A stretch of DNA of 64,000 bases from Xanthobacteraceae bacterium (GTDB lineage: Bacteria; Pseudomonadota; Alphaproteobacteria; Rhizobiales; Xanthobacteraceae): assembly GCA_031291445.1 (NCBI GenBank), contig JARLJA010000012.1, forward strand, positions 1 through 64,000, read 5' to 3'. The first letter of the stretch is position 1. Every line of letters starts with the position of its first letter. Below the pieces are notes generated by a model. That model did not search any database. It saw only the letters and a list, made by a program, of their open reading frames with translations, and was not told where the DNA came from. Below are positions 24,413 to 35,887 of this stretch, piece after piece. The position numbers and the translations under genes were made by a program.

Positions 24413-25743
24413 TCGGCTCGGCGCTCGTCCCGATCCCAGAGCCCGAAGCGATCCCACGCCTCGACCAGGGCCTCGACCAACGCGTCGATGTGCTCGTCGC
24501 TGTGCCATGGCGTTGGCGTGATCCGCAGCCGCTCGGTGCCGCGCGGTACGGTAGGATAGTTGATGGGCTGGATGTAGATGCCGCGGCTGACCAGCAGGAA
24601 GTCGCAGACGTCCTTGCAGACCTCGGGGTGACCCACCCGCACCGGGACGATGTGGGATGGGTTCCTGATCTGGGGAACTCCGCGCTGCTCCAGCAGCCGC
24701 TTCAGCCGCGACGCGCGCTCCTGATGCCGCTGACGCTCCACGTCCGACGTCTTGAGGTGCCGAATCGCGGCGGTCGCCGCGGCGCAGACCGGCGGCGGCA
24801 ACGCGGTCGTGAAGATGAACCCCGGCGCATAGGACCGGATGGCGTCGATCACCGCGGACGATCCGGTGAGGTAGCCGCCAAGGCAGCCAAAAGCCTTCGC
24901 CAGGGTCCCCTCGATGACGTCGATGCGATGCGCCAGGCCAAGCTGGTCGCTGATGCCACCGCCGCGCGGACCGTACATGCCGACCGCATGAACCTCGTCG
25001 CAGTAGGTCATCGCGCCATATTGTTCGGCAAGATCGCATAGGTCCTCGATCGGCGCGATATCGCCATCCATCGAATAAAGACTCTCGAACACGATCAGCT
25101 TGGGGCGGTTCCTGCCCGCTTCGCGCAGCAGCTGTTCGAGGTGATCGACGTCGTTGTGCCGAAAGACGCGCTTCTCGCAGTTCGACTGATGAATGCCCTC
25201 GATCATCGAGTTGTGGTTGGACGCATCCGACAGGATCAGGCAATCGGGAATGAGCTTGGCGAGGGTCGAGATGCCGGTCTGATTGGAGACGTAACCGGAG
25301 GTAAAGACGAGCGCGGCCTGCTTGCCGTGAAGGTCCGCCAGCTCGCGCTCGAGCTCCACCAGCGGGTGGTTGGTCCCGGCGATGTTGCGGGTCCCGCCGG
25401 CCCCGGTCCCCATGCGCAGGGCGGTTTCCACCATGGCGCCGACAACCGAGGGGTGCTGGCTCATGCCGAGATAGTCGTTGGAGCACCACAGGGTGATTTC
25501 ACGCTTGCCGGTGGGCGAATGCCAAAGCGCCTGGGGAAACCGGCCTGCCATCCGCTCGATGTCGGCAAAGACCCGGTACCGGCGTTCATCATGAAGCCGA
25601 CGCAACGCGTCGGCGAACATCGCCTGATAGTCAGCCGGTCCGGACTTGCTGCGCACGATGTCGCAAAACCTCACCGCGCCGCGCGCGGGTGAAACATCCA
25701 GCTCCGGATCCCGGGCCAGAACGATCGCGTTTGCGGAAATCAT
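24409..25743 (-). CDS. hemA: 5-aminolevulinate synthase
   Basis: 444 residues. It is a PLP enzyme condensing glycine and succinyl-CoA, the first step of alphaproteobacterial heme synthesis. The core begins at about residue 38 ([26 protein letters not shown]) and includes [35 protein letters not shown] and the PLP-lysine motif [13 protein letters not shown]. The first 37 residues are an extension beyond the usual length of about 405; the ATG at 25743 has GAGGTTCGCCTG before it, so the extension is probably real. A perfect FNR/FixK box 72 bp upstream ties heme supply to low oxygen. Confidence 0.96.
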   Translation of the reverse strand: MISANAIVLARDPELDVSPARGAVRFCDIVRSKSGPADYQAMFADALRRLHDERRYRVFADIERMAGRFPQALWHSPTGKREITLWCSNDYLGMSQHPSVVGAMVETALRMGTGAGGTRNIAGTNHPLVELERELADLHGKQAALVFTSGYVSNQTGISTLAKLIPDCLILSDASNHNSMIEGIHQSNCEKRVFRHNDVDHLEQLLREAGRNRPKLIVFESLYSMDGDIAPIEDLCDLAEQYGAMTYCDEVHAVGMYGPRGGGISDQLGLAHRIDVIEGTLAKAFGCLGGYLTGSSAVIDAIRSYAPGFIFTTALPPPVCAAATAAIRHLKTSDVERQRHQERASRLKRLLEQRGVPQIRNPSHIVPVRVGHPEVCKDVCDFLLVSRGIYIQPINYPTVPRGTERLRITPTPWHSDEHIDALVEALVEAWDRFGLWDRDERRAD

Positions 25744-25814
25744 CAGGCGAACCTCATTGATGCGGAGAGCGGCAAACTCGTCTCAACATCATGACGTTTC
25801 GATGATAAACCTCG

Positions 25815-25828
25815 TTGAGCCAGATCAA
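25815..25828 (-). promoter_or_regulatory. FNR/FixK box TTGAGCCAGATCAA
   Basis: 72 bp upstream of hemA. It is also 70 bp upstream of the small plus-strand ORF at 25898. Confidence 0.7.
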
Positions 25829-25897
25829 ACGCGGCAACGGCACGGCAGGCTGGACCAGCCTCGAACCGCCCTCGAACCGGCCTTGGGGGGCCCGGGC

Positions 25898-26074
25898 ATG
25901 AAATTCATCAAGGGCGGCCTTGGCAAAGGGGGAATCCGGTTCCTTTCGACCATGCTCATGCGTCGCCGGAGCCGGCGCCGAGGCGACTGGCTACGGATTC
26001 TGCTGCTGACCAACCTGCTGTTGTGTTTCGGCCTCGTGGTGCTCTATATCCTGCGCAACCACCCGATCGGATGA
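25898..26074 (+). CDS. Possible small membrane protein, antisense to the 3' end of ccoS
   Basis: 58 residues with a basic N-terminus (MRRRSRRRGDW) and one hydrophobic helix (LRILLLTNLLLCFGLVVLYIL), ending NHPIG. The third-codon GC is high, as in real genes of this genome, while the antisense ccoS extension is poorer. It lies 70 bp downstream of the hemA box, which is symmetrical. It overlaps ccoS by 84 bp on the other strand. It may be a spurious frame. Confidence 0.35.
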   Translation: MKFIKGGLGKGGIRFLSTMLMRRRSRRRGDWLRILLLTNLLLCFGLVVLYILRNHPIG

Positions 26075-26281
26075 GGCCGGGGCAAGAGGGCCTGCCGCCG
26101 TCGGTACCGGAGCATAGGGCTCCGCGGGGCGGTCCGCGGGCGGATCATCGTCGGAAATGGCGCGCCAGGCCGCGCCGTCGAGATCCTCATACTGGCCGCT
26201 CCTCAGCGACCACAGGAAGCCGAGGAGCCCCAGGAAGCCGAGCGCGAGCGCCAGGGGCACGAGGTAGATCAGGACCTCCAT
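25991..26281 (-). CDS. ccoS: cbb3 oxidase maturation protein CcoS, with C-terminal extension
   Basis: 96 residues starting MEVLIYLVPLALALGFLGLLG. The single membrane helix and the SLRSGQYEDLDGAAWRAI motif define CcoS, needed for inserting cofactors into CcoN. Family members are usually 50-60 residues; here about 45 further Pro/Ala- and Gln-rich residues follow. Its ATG overlaps the ccoI stop (TGATG). The extension lies opposite the plus-strand ORF at 25898-26074. Confidence 0.88.
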   Translation of the reverse strand: MEVLIYLVPLALALGFLGLLGFLWSLRSGQYEDLDGAAWRAISDDDPPADRPAEPYAPVPTAAGPLAPASSDRVVAQDIEHHEAETQQQVGQQQNP

Positions 26282-28473
26282 CAGGCCTCCTCCAGCGCCC
26301 CGCGACGAGCCCGAACCGCGTTGAGCATGACCAGCAGGGACGAACCCGACATCGCCAGCGCGGCGATCAGGGGCGTCGCCAGACCCGCAATCGCGATGGG
26401 AACGGCGAGCACGTTGTAGCCGATCGCGAGCGTCAGGTTCTGCCGCATCAATGAGACCGCCTTGCGCGACAGGCTGACGGCGACCAGGACCGGCGCCAAC
26501 TCCTTGCCGAGGAAGACCAGATCGGCCGCGGCCTGGCTCAGGTGGGTCGCGCTGATGGGGGACATCGAAACGCTGGCCGCCGCCAGCGACGGCGCGTCGT
26601 TGAGACCGTCCCCAACCATCATCACGTTGTGACCGGCGCGCTTCAGCGCCTCGATGCGGGCAATCTTGCCCGCGGGGCTCATCTGCGCGCGCCAGGCCGT
26701 CACGCCAAGGTGCTGGGCGGCGAATCTGACCGCGGACTCGCGGTCGCCGGACAGGATCTCGATGGCAAGACCGGCGCGGCGGAGACCCGCGATAACCTGG
26801 GTCGCGTCGGCGCGCAGCCGCTGGCGAATCGCGAACACATAGCGTTCGGCGCCGCGGCAGAAGGCGACCACGGAGACCTCGGGATCTTCTGCCAGGAGCC
26901 GAGCGGCCTGATCCTCCGCATCGCAATAGGACGGTCTGCCGAGCCGGACCTCGACCCCGTTCACCATGCCGTGGACACCCTGTCCGGGCTCCTCGACCAT
27001 GCCGTCCAGGGGCGCACGCGCCAGCGCCCCGCGCGCCACGGCGGCGGCCAGCGGATGGTGGCTGGCAAGGGCAACCCGGCCCGCCAGCGCGAAGACCTCG
27101 GCTGGAATCGCCGTCCCGTTGATCACGTCGAGATCCGGCAGGGTCAAAGTCCCGGTCTTGTCGAACACGATGGTGTCGACGGCGGCGATGCGTTCGATCG
27201 CATCCCCGGAATTCAGTAGTACCCCTGCCCTGAACATCGCCCCCGCCGCGATGGTCTGGACCGCCGGAATGGCCAGTCCGAGCGCGCAGGGACAGGTGAT
27301 GATGAGGACGGCGATCGCGGTGACGATGGAGTCGTGCCAGGAGGCGCCCGCGGCGAGCCAGCCCAGCATGGTCAGCAGCGCCGTGGCATGCACGACGGGG
27401 GCGTAGAGCCGCGAGGCCCGGTCCGCCAGCTGGACGTAGCGCGACCGCGCCTGCAGCGCATTGTCGAGCAGTCGTCCGATCTCGTCCAGCAACGTGCCTT
27501 CGGATGCAGCCGCGACCCGAACCCGGAGCGTTCCGGACACATTCATGGTCCCGGCATAGATCTGCGCGCCGGGCTCCGCGATCTCATAGAGCGTCTCGCC
27601 GGTGATCAGGCTCTGGTCGATTTCGGAACGTCCGTCCTCCACCACGCCGTCCACGGCGCACCGTTCGCCCGGGCGCAGCAGCACCAGGTCGCCCGAGCGG
27701 ACCGCCGCCACCGGTACCTCGCGGATTTCGTCGGCCGTCACGAACTTGGTTGCCGTCTCCGCCTTCAGCGCCGCGAGGTTGCCGGCGACCGTCCGGGTTC
27801 GCCGCCGCATGCTCTGGTCGAGGTAGCGCCCGACCAGCAGGAACGTCAGCAGCATGATGGCGGCGTCGAAATAGGCATGCTCGGCATGATTGGCGGTCTC
27901 GACCAGCGACATGCCGAGCGCCAGAATCACGCCGATGCTGATCGGCACGTCCATGTTGACGCCGCCGGCGCGCAGCGCCGAATAGGCCGACCGAAAGAAC
28001 GGCAGCCCGGCATAGGTCGCCGCGGGCAGCGCGATCAGCGCCGAAAGCCAGTGAAAGAAGTCGCGCTGCTCCGGCAGCATGTCGGACGTATTGCCGGACC
28101 ACACCGGGACCGAGAGCATCATGACATTCATGGTCGCGAACGCCGCGACGCCAAGGCAGCGCAGGAGGTGGCGGGACTGCTGGACCTCCGCCATCTCGGC
28201 GCGCACCGGCTCGAACGGGTAGGCCTTGTAGCCGAGTTCGGCCAGCCGATCGATGAACTGGACCGGATCGAGCGCGCCGAGCTTCCATTCCAGAGCGAGG
28301 CGGCGATCGGTCAGGTTGACCCGCGCCAATGTCACGTCGGGCATCGCCGACATGCCGCGCTCGATCTTGGTCATGCACGTCGCGCAGCTGACGCCCTCGA
28401 CCGCAAGGTCGAGATGCCCGAGGCCGCTTCCAAGAACCTTCACGTAGTGTGAAAAATCCCGCGTCGATTGCAT
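26281..28473 (-). CDS. ccoI: Copper P1B-type ATPase for cbb3 oxidase assembly
   Basis: 730 residues. An N-terminal metal-binding domain has GVSCATCM. The membrane CPC motif (IITCPCALGLAIP), phosphorylation site DKTGTLT and hinge GDGLNDAPS are all present. CcoI exports copper to the periplasm for CcoN. The ATG at 28473 (MQSTRDFSHYVKVLG) is preferred over the frame opening at 28563, which runs into ccoH. It lies 14 bp after ccoH. Confidence 0.95.
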   Translation of the reverse strand: MQSTRDFSHYVKVLGSGLGHLDLAVEGVSCATCMTKIERGMSAMPDVTLARVNLTDRRLALEWKLGALDPVQFIDRLAELGYKAYPFEPVRAEMAEVQQSRHLLRCLGVAAFATMNVMMLSVPVWSGNTSDMLPEQRDFFHWLSALIALPAATYAGLPFFRSAYSALRAGGVNMDVPISIGVILALGMSLVETANHAEHAYFDAAIMLLTFLLVGRYLDQSMRRRTRTVAGNLAALKAETATKFVTADEIREVPVAAVRSGDLVLLRPGERCAVDGVVEDGRSEIDQSLITGETLYEIAEPGAQIYAGTMNVSGTLRVRVAAASEGTLLDEIGRLLDNALQARSRYVQLADRASRLYAPVVHATALLTMLGWLAAGASWHDSIVTAIAVLIITCPCALGLAIPAVQTIAAGAMFRAGVLLNSGDAIERIAAVDTIVFDKTGTLTLPDLDVINGTAIPAEVFALAGRVALASHHPLAAAVARGALARAPLDGMVEEPGQGVHGMVNGVEVRLGRPSYCDAEDQAARLLAEDPEVSVVAFCRGAERYVFAIRQRLRADATQVIAGLRRAGLAIEILSGDRESAVRFAAQHLGVTAWRAQMSPAGKIARIEALKRAGHNVMMVGDGLNDAPSLAAASVSMSPISATHLSQAAADLVFLGKELAPVLVAVSLSRKAVSLMRQNLTLAIGYNVLAVPIAIAGLATPLIAALAMSGSSLLVMLNAVRARRGALEEA

Positions 28474-28487
28474 CCGCGGCACCCCGG

Positions 28488-28988
28488 TCAGTTCAGAACG
28501 ACGCGATTCCGCGAGAGGAACACGCGCTTGCCCTGCAGATCGCCCTCGATCACCAGTTCCCACTGGCCGGGAGCAACGTCGGTCGCACTGGCACCGTACT
28601 CGCCCTTGTCGAGCTCGGCAAACGCGATCAGCTTGTCCTGCCGCTGGTCCGCCGGACGTTCAAGCCGCCCGGAAAATGCAAGTCCGGTCAGCGGCTGGCC
28701 GTCGCGGTCATGGGCTTCGACGCGCAGCGCGGCAGCACCGTCGGGCCGCCGCTCGATCCGGGCGTCGACCTTCCAGCTCCGCGCATCCTGATCATGGGCG
28801 GCGTTGATCTCACCCTGATAAGCCAGGCTCGCCTTGTAGGCGCTGTCGACTTCCGTTCCGGGCAGCGTGCTGATGGCAAGCCGCATCATCACGATGTTGA
28901 CCCCGATCACCACCGCAAAAAACGCGAGCGTGACGATCAGGACAAACCGGCCGGTCAACGGCTTCTGGGTCGTGCGTGCCTCGGTCAT
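28488..28988 (-). CDS. ccoH: FixH/CcoH cbb3 oxidase assembly protein
   Basis: 166 residues. One membrane helix (about 13-35, GRFVLIVTLAFFAVVIGVNIVMMRLA) is followed by a periplasmic FixH domain (YKASLAYQGEINAA). CcoH stabilises the assembling oxidase. Order and spacing match ccoGHIS operons. Confidence 0.93.
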   Translation of the reverse strand: MTEARTTQKPLTGRFVLIVTLAFFAVVIGVNIVMMRLAISTLPGTEVDSAYKASLAYQGEINAAHDQDARSWKVDARIERRPDGAAALRVEAHDRDGQPLTGLAFSGRLERPADQRQDKLIAFAELDKGEYGASATDVAPGQWELVIEGDLQGKRVFLSRNRVVLN

Positions 28989-29006
28989 GTCGAATCTGCC
29001 TCTGCG

Positions 29007-30467
29007 TTAGGGGATCACGAAGTTGTCGGTCGCCGACGCCACTTCGCCGGTCCCGATGTCCGTGACGATGAACCTGACCGGCGTCGACGCAGGCCGGCTG
29101 GCATCGGGTTGCGCCGTAACCAGAACCCGCAGCTCGGTGGTCTGGTCCCGCCCCACGATGATCTCGGGGCGATCGACCGTGACCGAATCGACGCCGACGA
29201 CGTGAAGGCTCGGACTCACCACCCCATCGACATCGATCGCCACGGTCTGGTCATAGGCCCTCTTGTTGAGCAAGCGGACGGTATAGGCGTTGCGGATCGA
29301 TCCATCGGCCAACCTGATGGCGACGGGATTGCGATCGTGCAGCACGTTAACATCGAGCAGCGTGCGTGTCATGAGAGCATATAGCATGATACCACCGACG
29401 CCGGCGATGATCGCCATGTAGATCAGGGTCCGCGGCCGGATCGGACGAAAGATCTCCGGCTTCCCGGCCACGCGCCGCTGGATGTTGATGTCGTTGTCAT
29501 AGCCGATCAGCCGGGTCGGCCGCCCGATCTTGGTCATCACGGCGTCGCAGGCATCGATGCACAGGCCGCACTGAATGCAATCGAGCTGCGCACCGTTGCG
29601 GATGTCGATGCCGGTCGGGCAGACCGCGACGCACTGCCGGCAATCGACGCAATCGCCGACCGCCTCGCCCCTGGCGCGAAGCTCCGCCGCCTTCTTGACC
29701 GAGGTGCGCTTTTCACCGCGATCCAGCTTGTAGGTGACGTTGAGCGCCCATTCGTCGGTCAGCGCCGCCTGGATCCGCGGCCACGGACACATGTAGATGC
29801 AGACCTGCTCGCGCATGAACCCGGCGAGGACATAAGTCGTGAAGGTCAGGATGCCGATCCAGATATAGGCGATCATCGGCCCCTGGAAGGTCACCAGCTT
29901 GCCCACCAGGGTCGGAGCGTCGTTGAAGTAGAGCACCCACGCGCCGCCGGTCCACCACGCGATCAGCAGCCAGACCGAGTGCTTGGCCGTGACCTCGTAG
30001 AAGCGCTGCAGCGTCATCCCCTTGCTGGCGACGCTGGCGTCCTTGAGCATGCGCTCGCGCCGGTCGCCCTCGACCATGCGCTCGACGGCGTAGAACAGGT
30101 CGGTCCAGACCGTCTGGGGACAGAGATAGCCGCACCAGATTCGTCCGCCCAGCGCGTTCATCAGGAACAGCGTCATGGCAGCAAGAATCAGCAGTCCGGT
30201 GAAGTAATAGACTTCCTGCGGCCACAGCTCGATGAAGAAGAAGTAGAACCGGCTGTTCTCGAGATCGACCAGAACGGCCTGGCTCGGCGCCAGCGGTCCC
30301 CGGTTCCAGCGGACGAAAGGCAGGAAATAATAGAGGCCGAGGCACACGGCCATCAGCTTCCACTTCGTGCTGCGGAAGGTTCCGGATACGCTCTGCGGGT
30401 AGATCTTCTTGCGAGCCGCGTAGAGTGGCTCTTCCGCAACGTCGCTTGGTCGGATCTGCTTGTTCAT
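29007..30467 (-). CDS. ccoG: CcoG/FixG ferredoxin-like membrane protein
   Basis: 486 residues from ATG 30467 (MNKQIRPSD), with GAGG 7 bp upstream; an in-frame ATG at 30491 is less likely. Five or so membrane helices carry the conserved CGYLCPQTVW motif. The cytosolic ferredoxin part has CVDCRQCVAVCPTG and CIQCGLCIDACD, two 4Fe-4S sites. The C-terminus is an Ig-like periplasmic domain. CcoG reduces copper during CcoN assembly. It opens the ccoGHIS operon, with a box 57 bp upstream. Confidence 0.95.
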   Translation of the reverse strand: MNKQIRPSDVAEEPLYAARKKIYPQSVSGTFRSTKWKLMAVCLGLYYFLPFVRWNRGPLAPSQAVLVDLENSRFYFFFIELWPQEVYYFTGLLILAAMTLFLMNALGGRIWCGYLCPQTVWTDLFYAVERMVEGDRRERMLKDASVASKGMTLQRFYEVTAKHSVWLLIAWWTGGAWVLYFNDAPTLVGKLVTFQGPMIAYIWIGILTFTTYVLAGFMREQVCIYMCPWPRIQAALTDEWALNVTYKLDRGEKRTSVKKAAELRARGEAVGDCVDCRQCVAVCPTGIDIRNGAQLDCIQCGLCIDACDAVMTKIGRPTRLIGYDNDINIQRRVAGKPEIFRPIRPRTLIYMAIIAGVGGIMLYALMTRTLLDVNVLHDRNPVAIRLADGSIRNAYTVRLLNKRAYDQTVAIDVDGVVSPSLHVVGVDSVTVDRPEIIVGRDQTTELRVLVTAQPDASRPASTPVRFIVTDIGTGEVASATDNFVIP

Positions 30468-30523
30468 CAAGAGGCCTCGATCTCGGCTCATCGACTGGAT
30501 GCGCCGGAATCGAGGACCTCTTG

Positions 30524-30537
30524 TTGATTCAGCTCAA
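30524..30537 (-). promoter_or_regulatory. FNR/FixK box TTGATTCAGCTCAA
   Basis: 57 bp upstream of the ccoG start, between ccoP and ccoG. Confidence 0.75.
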
Positions 30538-30563
30538 GAAGCGCTCGCGCGGCGCGCTTCGCC

Positions 30564-31436
30564 TTATTGACCACCGCCCAGGGTATGGACGTAGACCGCC
30601 AGCGCCTTGACGGTAGCCCCGTCCAGACGCGCCGACCATGCCGGCATCACGCCGCCACGACCATTGGTGACCGTCTCGATGATGGTCGCCTCGTCGCCGC
30701 CATAGAGCCAGATCTTGTCGGTCAGGTTGGGCGCGCCCAGGTCCTGGTTACCCTTGCCGTCCGCGCCGTGGCAGGCGGCGCAGTTGTCGGCGAAGATCTT
30801 GGCGCCGGCGGCCTTGTCGTAGCCCGCCGCCGTCGGCAGTCCGGACAGCGACCGCACATAGTTCGCCACCGTCACGATCTCCGCCGGCTTGAGGATGCCC
30901 TGCTGGCCGAACGCCAGCATCGCCCCCTCATGCGCCTTGGGATCGCCCGAACGCACGCCGTGCTGGATGGTCTGCAGGACCTGCTCGAGCTTGCCGCCCC
31001 ACAGCCAGTCGTCGTCGTTCAGGTTGGGGAAGCCCTTCGCCCCGGCGGCACCGGTGCCGTGACACGGCGCGCAGTTGTCGCCGAAGGCAGCCTTGCCGCG
31101 GGCACGCGCCAGGGCCAGGAGCGCCGGATCCTTTTCGATGTCGACGATCGGCGCCGACGCCAGCGCGACCATCTTCTCGCCCCGGATCTTCTCGAGGTCG
31201 GCAAGATCGACCGCGACGTTGGCCCGCGACGAGTAGTGCAGGATCCCCGTCGTGTAGCCGGAGACCGTCGGCCACGCCGGATAGACCACCCAGTAGCCGA
31301 TCGCCCAGATGATACAGGCGTAGAACGTCAGCAGCCACCACCGCGGCAGCGGCGTATTCAGCTCCTTGATGCCGTCCCACTCGTGCCCCGTGGTCGAGGT
31401 GCCCGAGACTGCGTCGATTTCCTTGTTCTCGCTCAT
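30564..31436 (-). CDS. ccoP: cbb3 oxidase diheme cytochrome c subunit CcoP
   Basis: 290 residues from ATG 31436 after GAGGAGTGAACGGC; a longer frame to 31502 overlaps ccoQ. An N-terminal membrane helix (about 33-55) is followed by two c-type heme sites, CAPCH and CAACH, each with a distal Met region (AHEGAMLAFG, GVMPAW). It passes electrons from cytochrome c to CcoO/CcoN. Confidence 0.96.
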   Translation of the reverse strand: MSENKEIDAVSGTSTTGHEWDGIKELNTPLPRWWLLTFYACIIWAIGYWVVYPAWPTVSGYTTGILHYSSRANVAVDLADLEKIRGEKMVALASAPIVDIEKDPALLALARARGKAAFGDNCAPCHGTGAAGAKGFPNLNDDDWLWGGKLEQVLQTIQHGVRSGDPKAHEGAMLAFGQQGILKPAEIVTVANYVRSLSGLPTAAGYDKAAGAKIFADNCAACHGADGKGNQDLGAPNLTDKIWLYGGDEATIIETVTNGRGGVMPAWSARLDGATVKALAVYVHTLGGGQ

Positions 31437-31441
31437 GCCGT

Positions 31442-31606
31442 TCACTCCTCGCGCAACGGAAGCTTCGACGCTGCGTCGAACATGGCCTGGTTCTTCGGCC
31501 ACAGCGCGTAGACAACGATGGCGACAAAAATGCCGATGAAGATTGGAGTCCAGCCTGTGACAACGAGATCCGAGGCCAGGTTCTGTATGGTGACAATCGC
31601 CTTCAT
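31442..31606 (-). CDS. ccoQ: cbb3 oxidase small subunit CcoQ
   Basis: 54 residues (MKAIVTIQNLASDLVVTGW...KLPLREE), one membrane helix at about 22-36 and a WPKNQAMFDAASKLPL tail typical of CcoQ. It stabilises the oxidase. It sits 12 bp after ccoO and ends 5 bp before the ccoP start. Confidence 0.92.
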   Translation of the reverse strand: MKAIVTIQNLASDLVVTGWTPIFIGIFVAIVVYALWPKNQAMFDAASKLPLREE

Positions 31607-31618
31607 GATCCGCCCTTC

Positions 31619-32353
31619 TCAGCGAAGATTGGCTTTTTCATTGTAGAGCGTGAAGTCGACGAGTGTGCCGAGCATCTGCAGGTAGGCGATCAGCGCATCC
31701 ATCTCGGTCGGATTTCCCGGCTTGCCGTCGAAATTCCTGGCGACCGCCTTGGGATAGCGCTTCAGGAAGGCATCCGCGCCCGGGCTGTCGGGATCGACCT
31801 GGGCCTTGAGATCGGCCGCCGCGTTCTGGACCTGATCGTCGGTATAGGGCACGCCGATGATCTGCTGGGTGCGGAGATGATCGCCGATCTGGCTGGCGTC
31901 GACCTCGTTGCTGGCGAGGAAGGGGTAGCCCGGCATCACCGATTGCGGAACGATCGACCGCGGGTTCCTCAGATGGGTGACGTGCCACTCGTCCGAATAC
32001 TTGGCACCGACGCGCGCGAGGTCAGGCCCCGTGCGCTTCGATCCCCACTGGAACGGGTGATCGTACATGCTTTCCGCCGCCAGCGAGTAGTGGCCGTAGC
32101 GCTCGACCTCGTCGCGCAGCGGGCGGATCATCTGCGAATGGCAGAGATAGCACCCCTCGCGGACGTAGATGTTGCGCCCGGCCAGTTCGAGCGGTGTATA
32201 GGGGCGAATCCCGTCCACCTTCTCGATCGTGCTCTTGAGATAGAACAGCGGCGTGATTTCGACGAGGCCGCCGATGGCGACGACGAGCAGGATGCCGATC
32301 AGAAGTATGATCGAATTCTTCTCGAAGATCTGATGACGAGTCCAAACCGACAT
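31619..32353 (-). CDS. ccoO: cbb3 oxidase monoheme cytochrome c subunit CcoO
   Basis: 244 residues. An N-terminal membrane anchor (about 13-32) is followed by one heme c site, [13 protein letters not shown], and the FixO-typical [24 protein letters not shown] segment. ATG at 32353 after AGGGGCGATCAC. It is 11 bp after ccoN. Confidence 0.97.
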   Translation of the reverse strand: MSVWTRHQIFEKNSIILLIGILLVVAIGGLVEITPLFYLKSTIEKVDGIRPYTPLELAGRNIYVREGCYLCHSQMIRPLRDEVERYGHYSLAAESMYDHPFQWGSKRTGPDLARVGAKYSDEWHVTHLRNPRSIVPQSVMPGYPFLASNEVDASQIGDHLRTQQIIGVPYTDDQVQNAAADLKAQVDPDSPGADAFLKRYPKAVARNFDGKPGNPTEMDALIAYLQMLGTLVDFTLYNEKANLR

Positions 32354-32364
32354 GTGATCGCCCC

Positions 32365-34017
<1,653 letters not shown>

Positions 34018-34326
34018 AGCGCCCCACTTCACCGTTATCTACGTGATGCCCATTAATCGTAATTCGGTCACGAAATGTTTGATCGAAATCAAACTATCGG
34101 GGGTGCGCCGCCTCGACCGAGAGGAGATGAGCAAATGCACCTGAATCGGCGGCTCAAGGCGGACACTATATCGGATTCTTTCCGAACCGGGCGGGAGAAC
34201 CGAGGCCGAATCGAGCGGAAGGAGATCGCGGGCCTGTCGAGCTGCAATCCTGGGGGAATCGATTCGCCGTTGCCGCGGGACCTTGCGGCGCGCCGACTCG
34301 ACGAAAGTCGTAAGCCCTGTCCGGGT
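34018..34326. other. 309-bp region between ccoN and hemN
   Basis: It holds the ccoN box at 34079-34092. The other 234 bp up to the hemN stop show no gene, repeat or clear hairpin. Confidence 0.6.
34079..34092 (-). promoter_or_regulatory. FNR/FixK box TTGATCGAAATCAA
   Basis: Exact TTGAT-N4-ATCAA, 61 bp upstream of ccoN. Confidence 0.85.
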
Positions 34327-35676
34327 CTAGACGGCGACGCTGAAGCGGCCGGTCCGTTGACGGTAAAAGACGTCGAAGACCGACGCGATCACGCGGGCCA
34401 CCGTGCGGCCGGCGTCGCTGATGGCGACGACGCCGTCGCCAACCGACACCAGCCCCTCGGCGACGAACGGCGCAAGCATGTCGATTTCCTCGCCGAAGTC
34501 GGCTCCGGGCGCCAGCTGGGTGAGGTCCGCCCGGAACTGGCACAACAGGCTTTCGATGATCCGGGCGCGGCGATGGGCGTCGGCGTCGACGCGGCAGCCG
34601 CGTGCGGTAGCCAGCAGCCCTTCCCCGATGGCCTTGATGTAGCGCGGGACGTCGGGGACGTTCTGAACGTAGCCGTCCGGGAATTCCGAAATTGCCGACG
34701 AGCCGAAACCGACCAGGACGCTGCGGTCGTCATCGGTGTAGCCCTGGAAATTGCGGTGCAGCCGGCCCGCGGCGGCGGCGCGCGCCAGGCGATCGTCCGG
34801 CCTGGCAAAATGGTCGATGCCGATCCTGACGTATCCGCGCGCGCGAAACTCGCTGGCGATGACCTCCGCCTGCTCGAAGCGCTCGTCGGCGCCCGGCAAG
34901 GTCGACGGGTCGATCTGGCGCTGGTTGGCCTTGCGCTCCGGAATGTGGGCATAGCCGTAGTAGGCGATCCGGTCGGGACCGAGCGCTGCGACGGTGGCGC
35001 AGGTCTTGCGGAGGGAGGCCACCGTCTGCAGCGGCAGCCCGTAGATCAGATCGAAATTGATGTCGTCAATGCCCACCGCACGTAGCCGCTCGACCGCCGC
35101 CTCGACCACCTGAAGCGGCTGGAGCCGGCCGATCGCAGCCTGCACCGCCGGGTTCACGTCCTGCACGCCGAGGCTGACGCGGTTGACGCGAAGCTCCGCC
35201 AGCGCACTGGCGAGTGATGGCGTCACCAGCCGCGGATCGAGTTCGATCGCGTGCTCGAAATCGGCCTCGAATGTAAAGCACTGCCGCAGCGCATCGATGA
35301 CTGAGGCCAGCCCGCTGGCCCCCAGGACGCTCGGCGTTCCGCCGCCCCAGTGCAGCCGGGCGGCGCTGATCGGCTTGCCGATGGTGCTGCCGACCAGGCC
35401 AATCTCCCGTTCCAGTGCCGCGCGGTAGTCTTCGACGACGTCGTCCCGGATCGCCTTCTTGGAGTGGCACCCGCAATAGAAGCAGATGTCACGGCAGTAC
35501 GGAACGTGGACATACAGCGATATCACCTCCGACGGCGCAAGCGCCTGCAGCAGGCGGCGGTGATCCGCCTCGGACAGGTTCGGCGAGAATTCCGCGGCCG
35601 TGGGATAGGACGTGTAGCGAGGAACCTGCAGCCGGGCGTAGCGACGGACGGCTTCTGTCGTGGTTGCGATGGTCAC
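34327..35676 (-). CDS. hemN: Oxygen-independent coproporphyrinogen III dehydrogenase
   Basis: 449 residues, a radical-SAM enzyme. The 4Fe-4S motif is HVPYCRDICFYCGCHS (CxxxCxxC plus the HemN-specific following Cys). WGGGTP, DPRLVTPSL and the C-terminal HemN domain follow. It decarboxylates coproporphyrinogen III when oxygen is scarce. The start at 35676 leaves a leader of about 210 bp to an exact FNR/FixK box. Confidence 0.95.
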   Translation of the reverse strand: MTIATTTEAVRRYARLQVPRYTSYPTAAEFSPNLSEADHRRLLQALAPSEVISLYVHVPYCRDICFYCGCHSKKAIRDDVVEDYRAALEREIGLVGSTIGKPISAARLHWGGGTPSVLGASGLASVIDALRQCFTFEADFEHAIELDPRLVTPSLASALAELRVNRVSLGVQDVNPAVQAAIGRLQPLQVVEAAVERLRAVGIDDINFDLIYGLPLQTVASLRKTCATVAALGPDRIAYYGYAHIPERKANQRQIDPSTLPGADERFEQAEVIASEFRARGYVRIGIDHFARPDDRLARAAAAGRLHRNFQGYTDDDRSVLVGFGSSAISEFPDGYVQNVPDVPRYIKAIGEGLLATARGCRVDADAHRRARIIESLLCQFRADLTQLAPGADFGEEIDMLAPFVAEGLVSVGDGVVAISDAGRTVARVIASVFDVFYRQRTGRFSVAV

Positions 35677-35887
35677 GTGTTCGGCTCCAGCCTAGAAAGC
35701 ACGACGTTTGACGCGGCGAGAACCAAAGCGGGGTTCCCGCTGCAATAGCCGCCGGGGCGTCGACGCCCGACGCGAAATGGACCACGAGGATGGCGCACGC
35801 CGCCAACGGCACGAGCAAGAACAAGAACGCATATATGGCGGTCTCCGGAAACCTGTACAGCGTATGGAGCCTCTCCCCGCACAAGCC

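Noticed and set aside
35489-35884. A minus-strand frame with a hydrophobic N-terminal stretch upstream of hemN
   Set aside because: Its start lies only 3 bp from the FNR/FixK box, so it would be upstream of the expected transcription start, and it runs about 190 bp into hemN in another frame.
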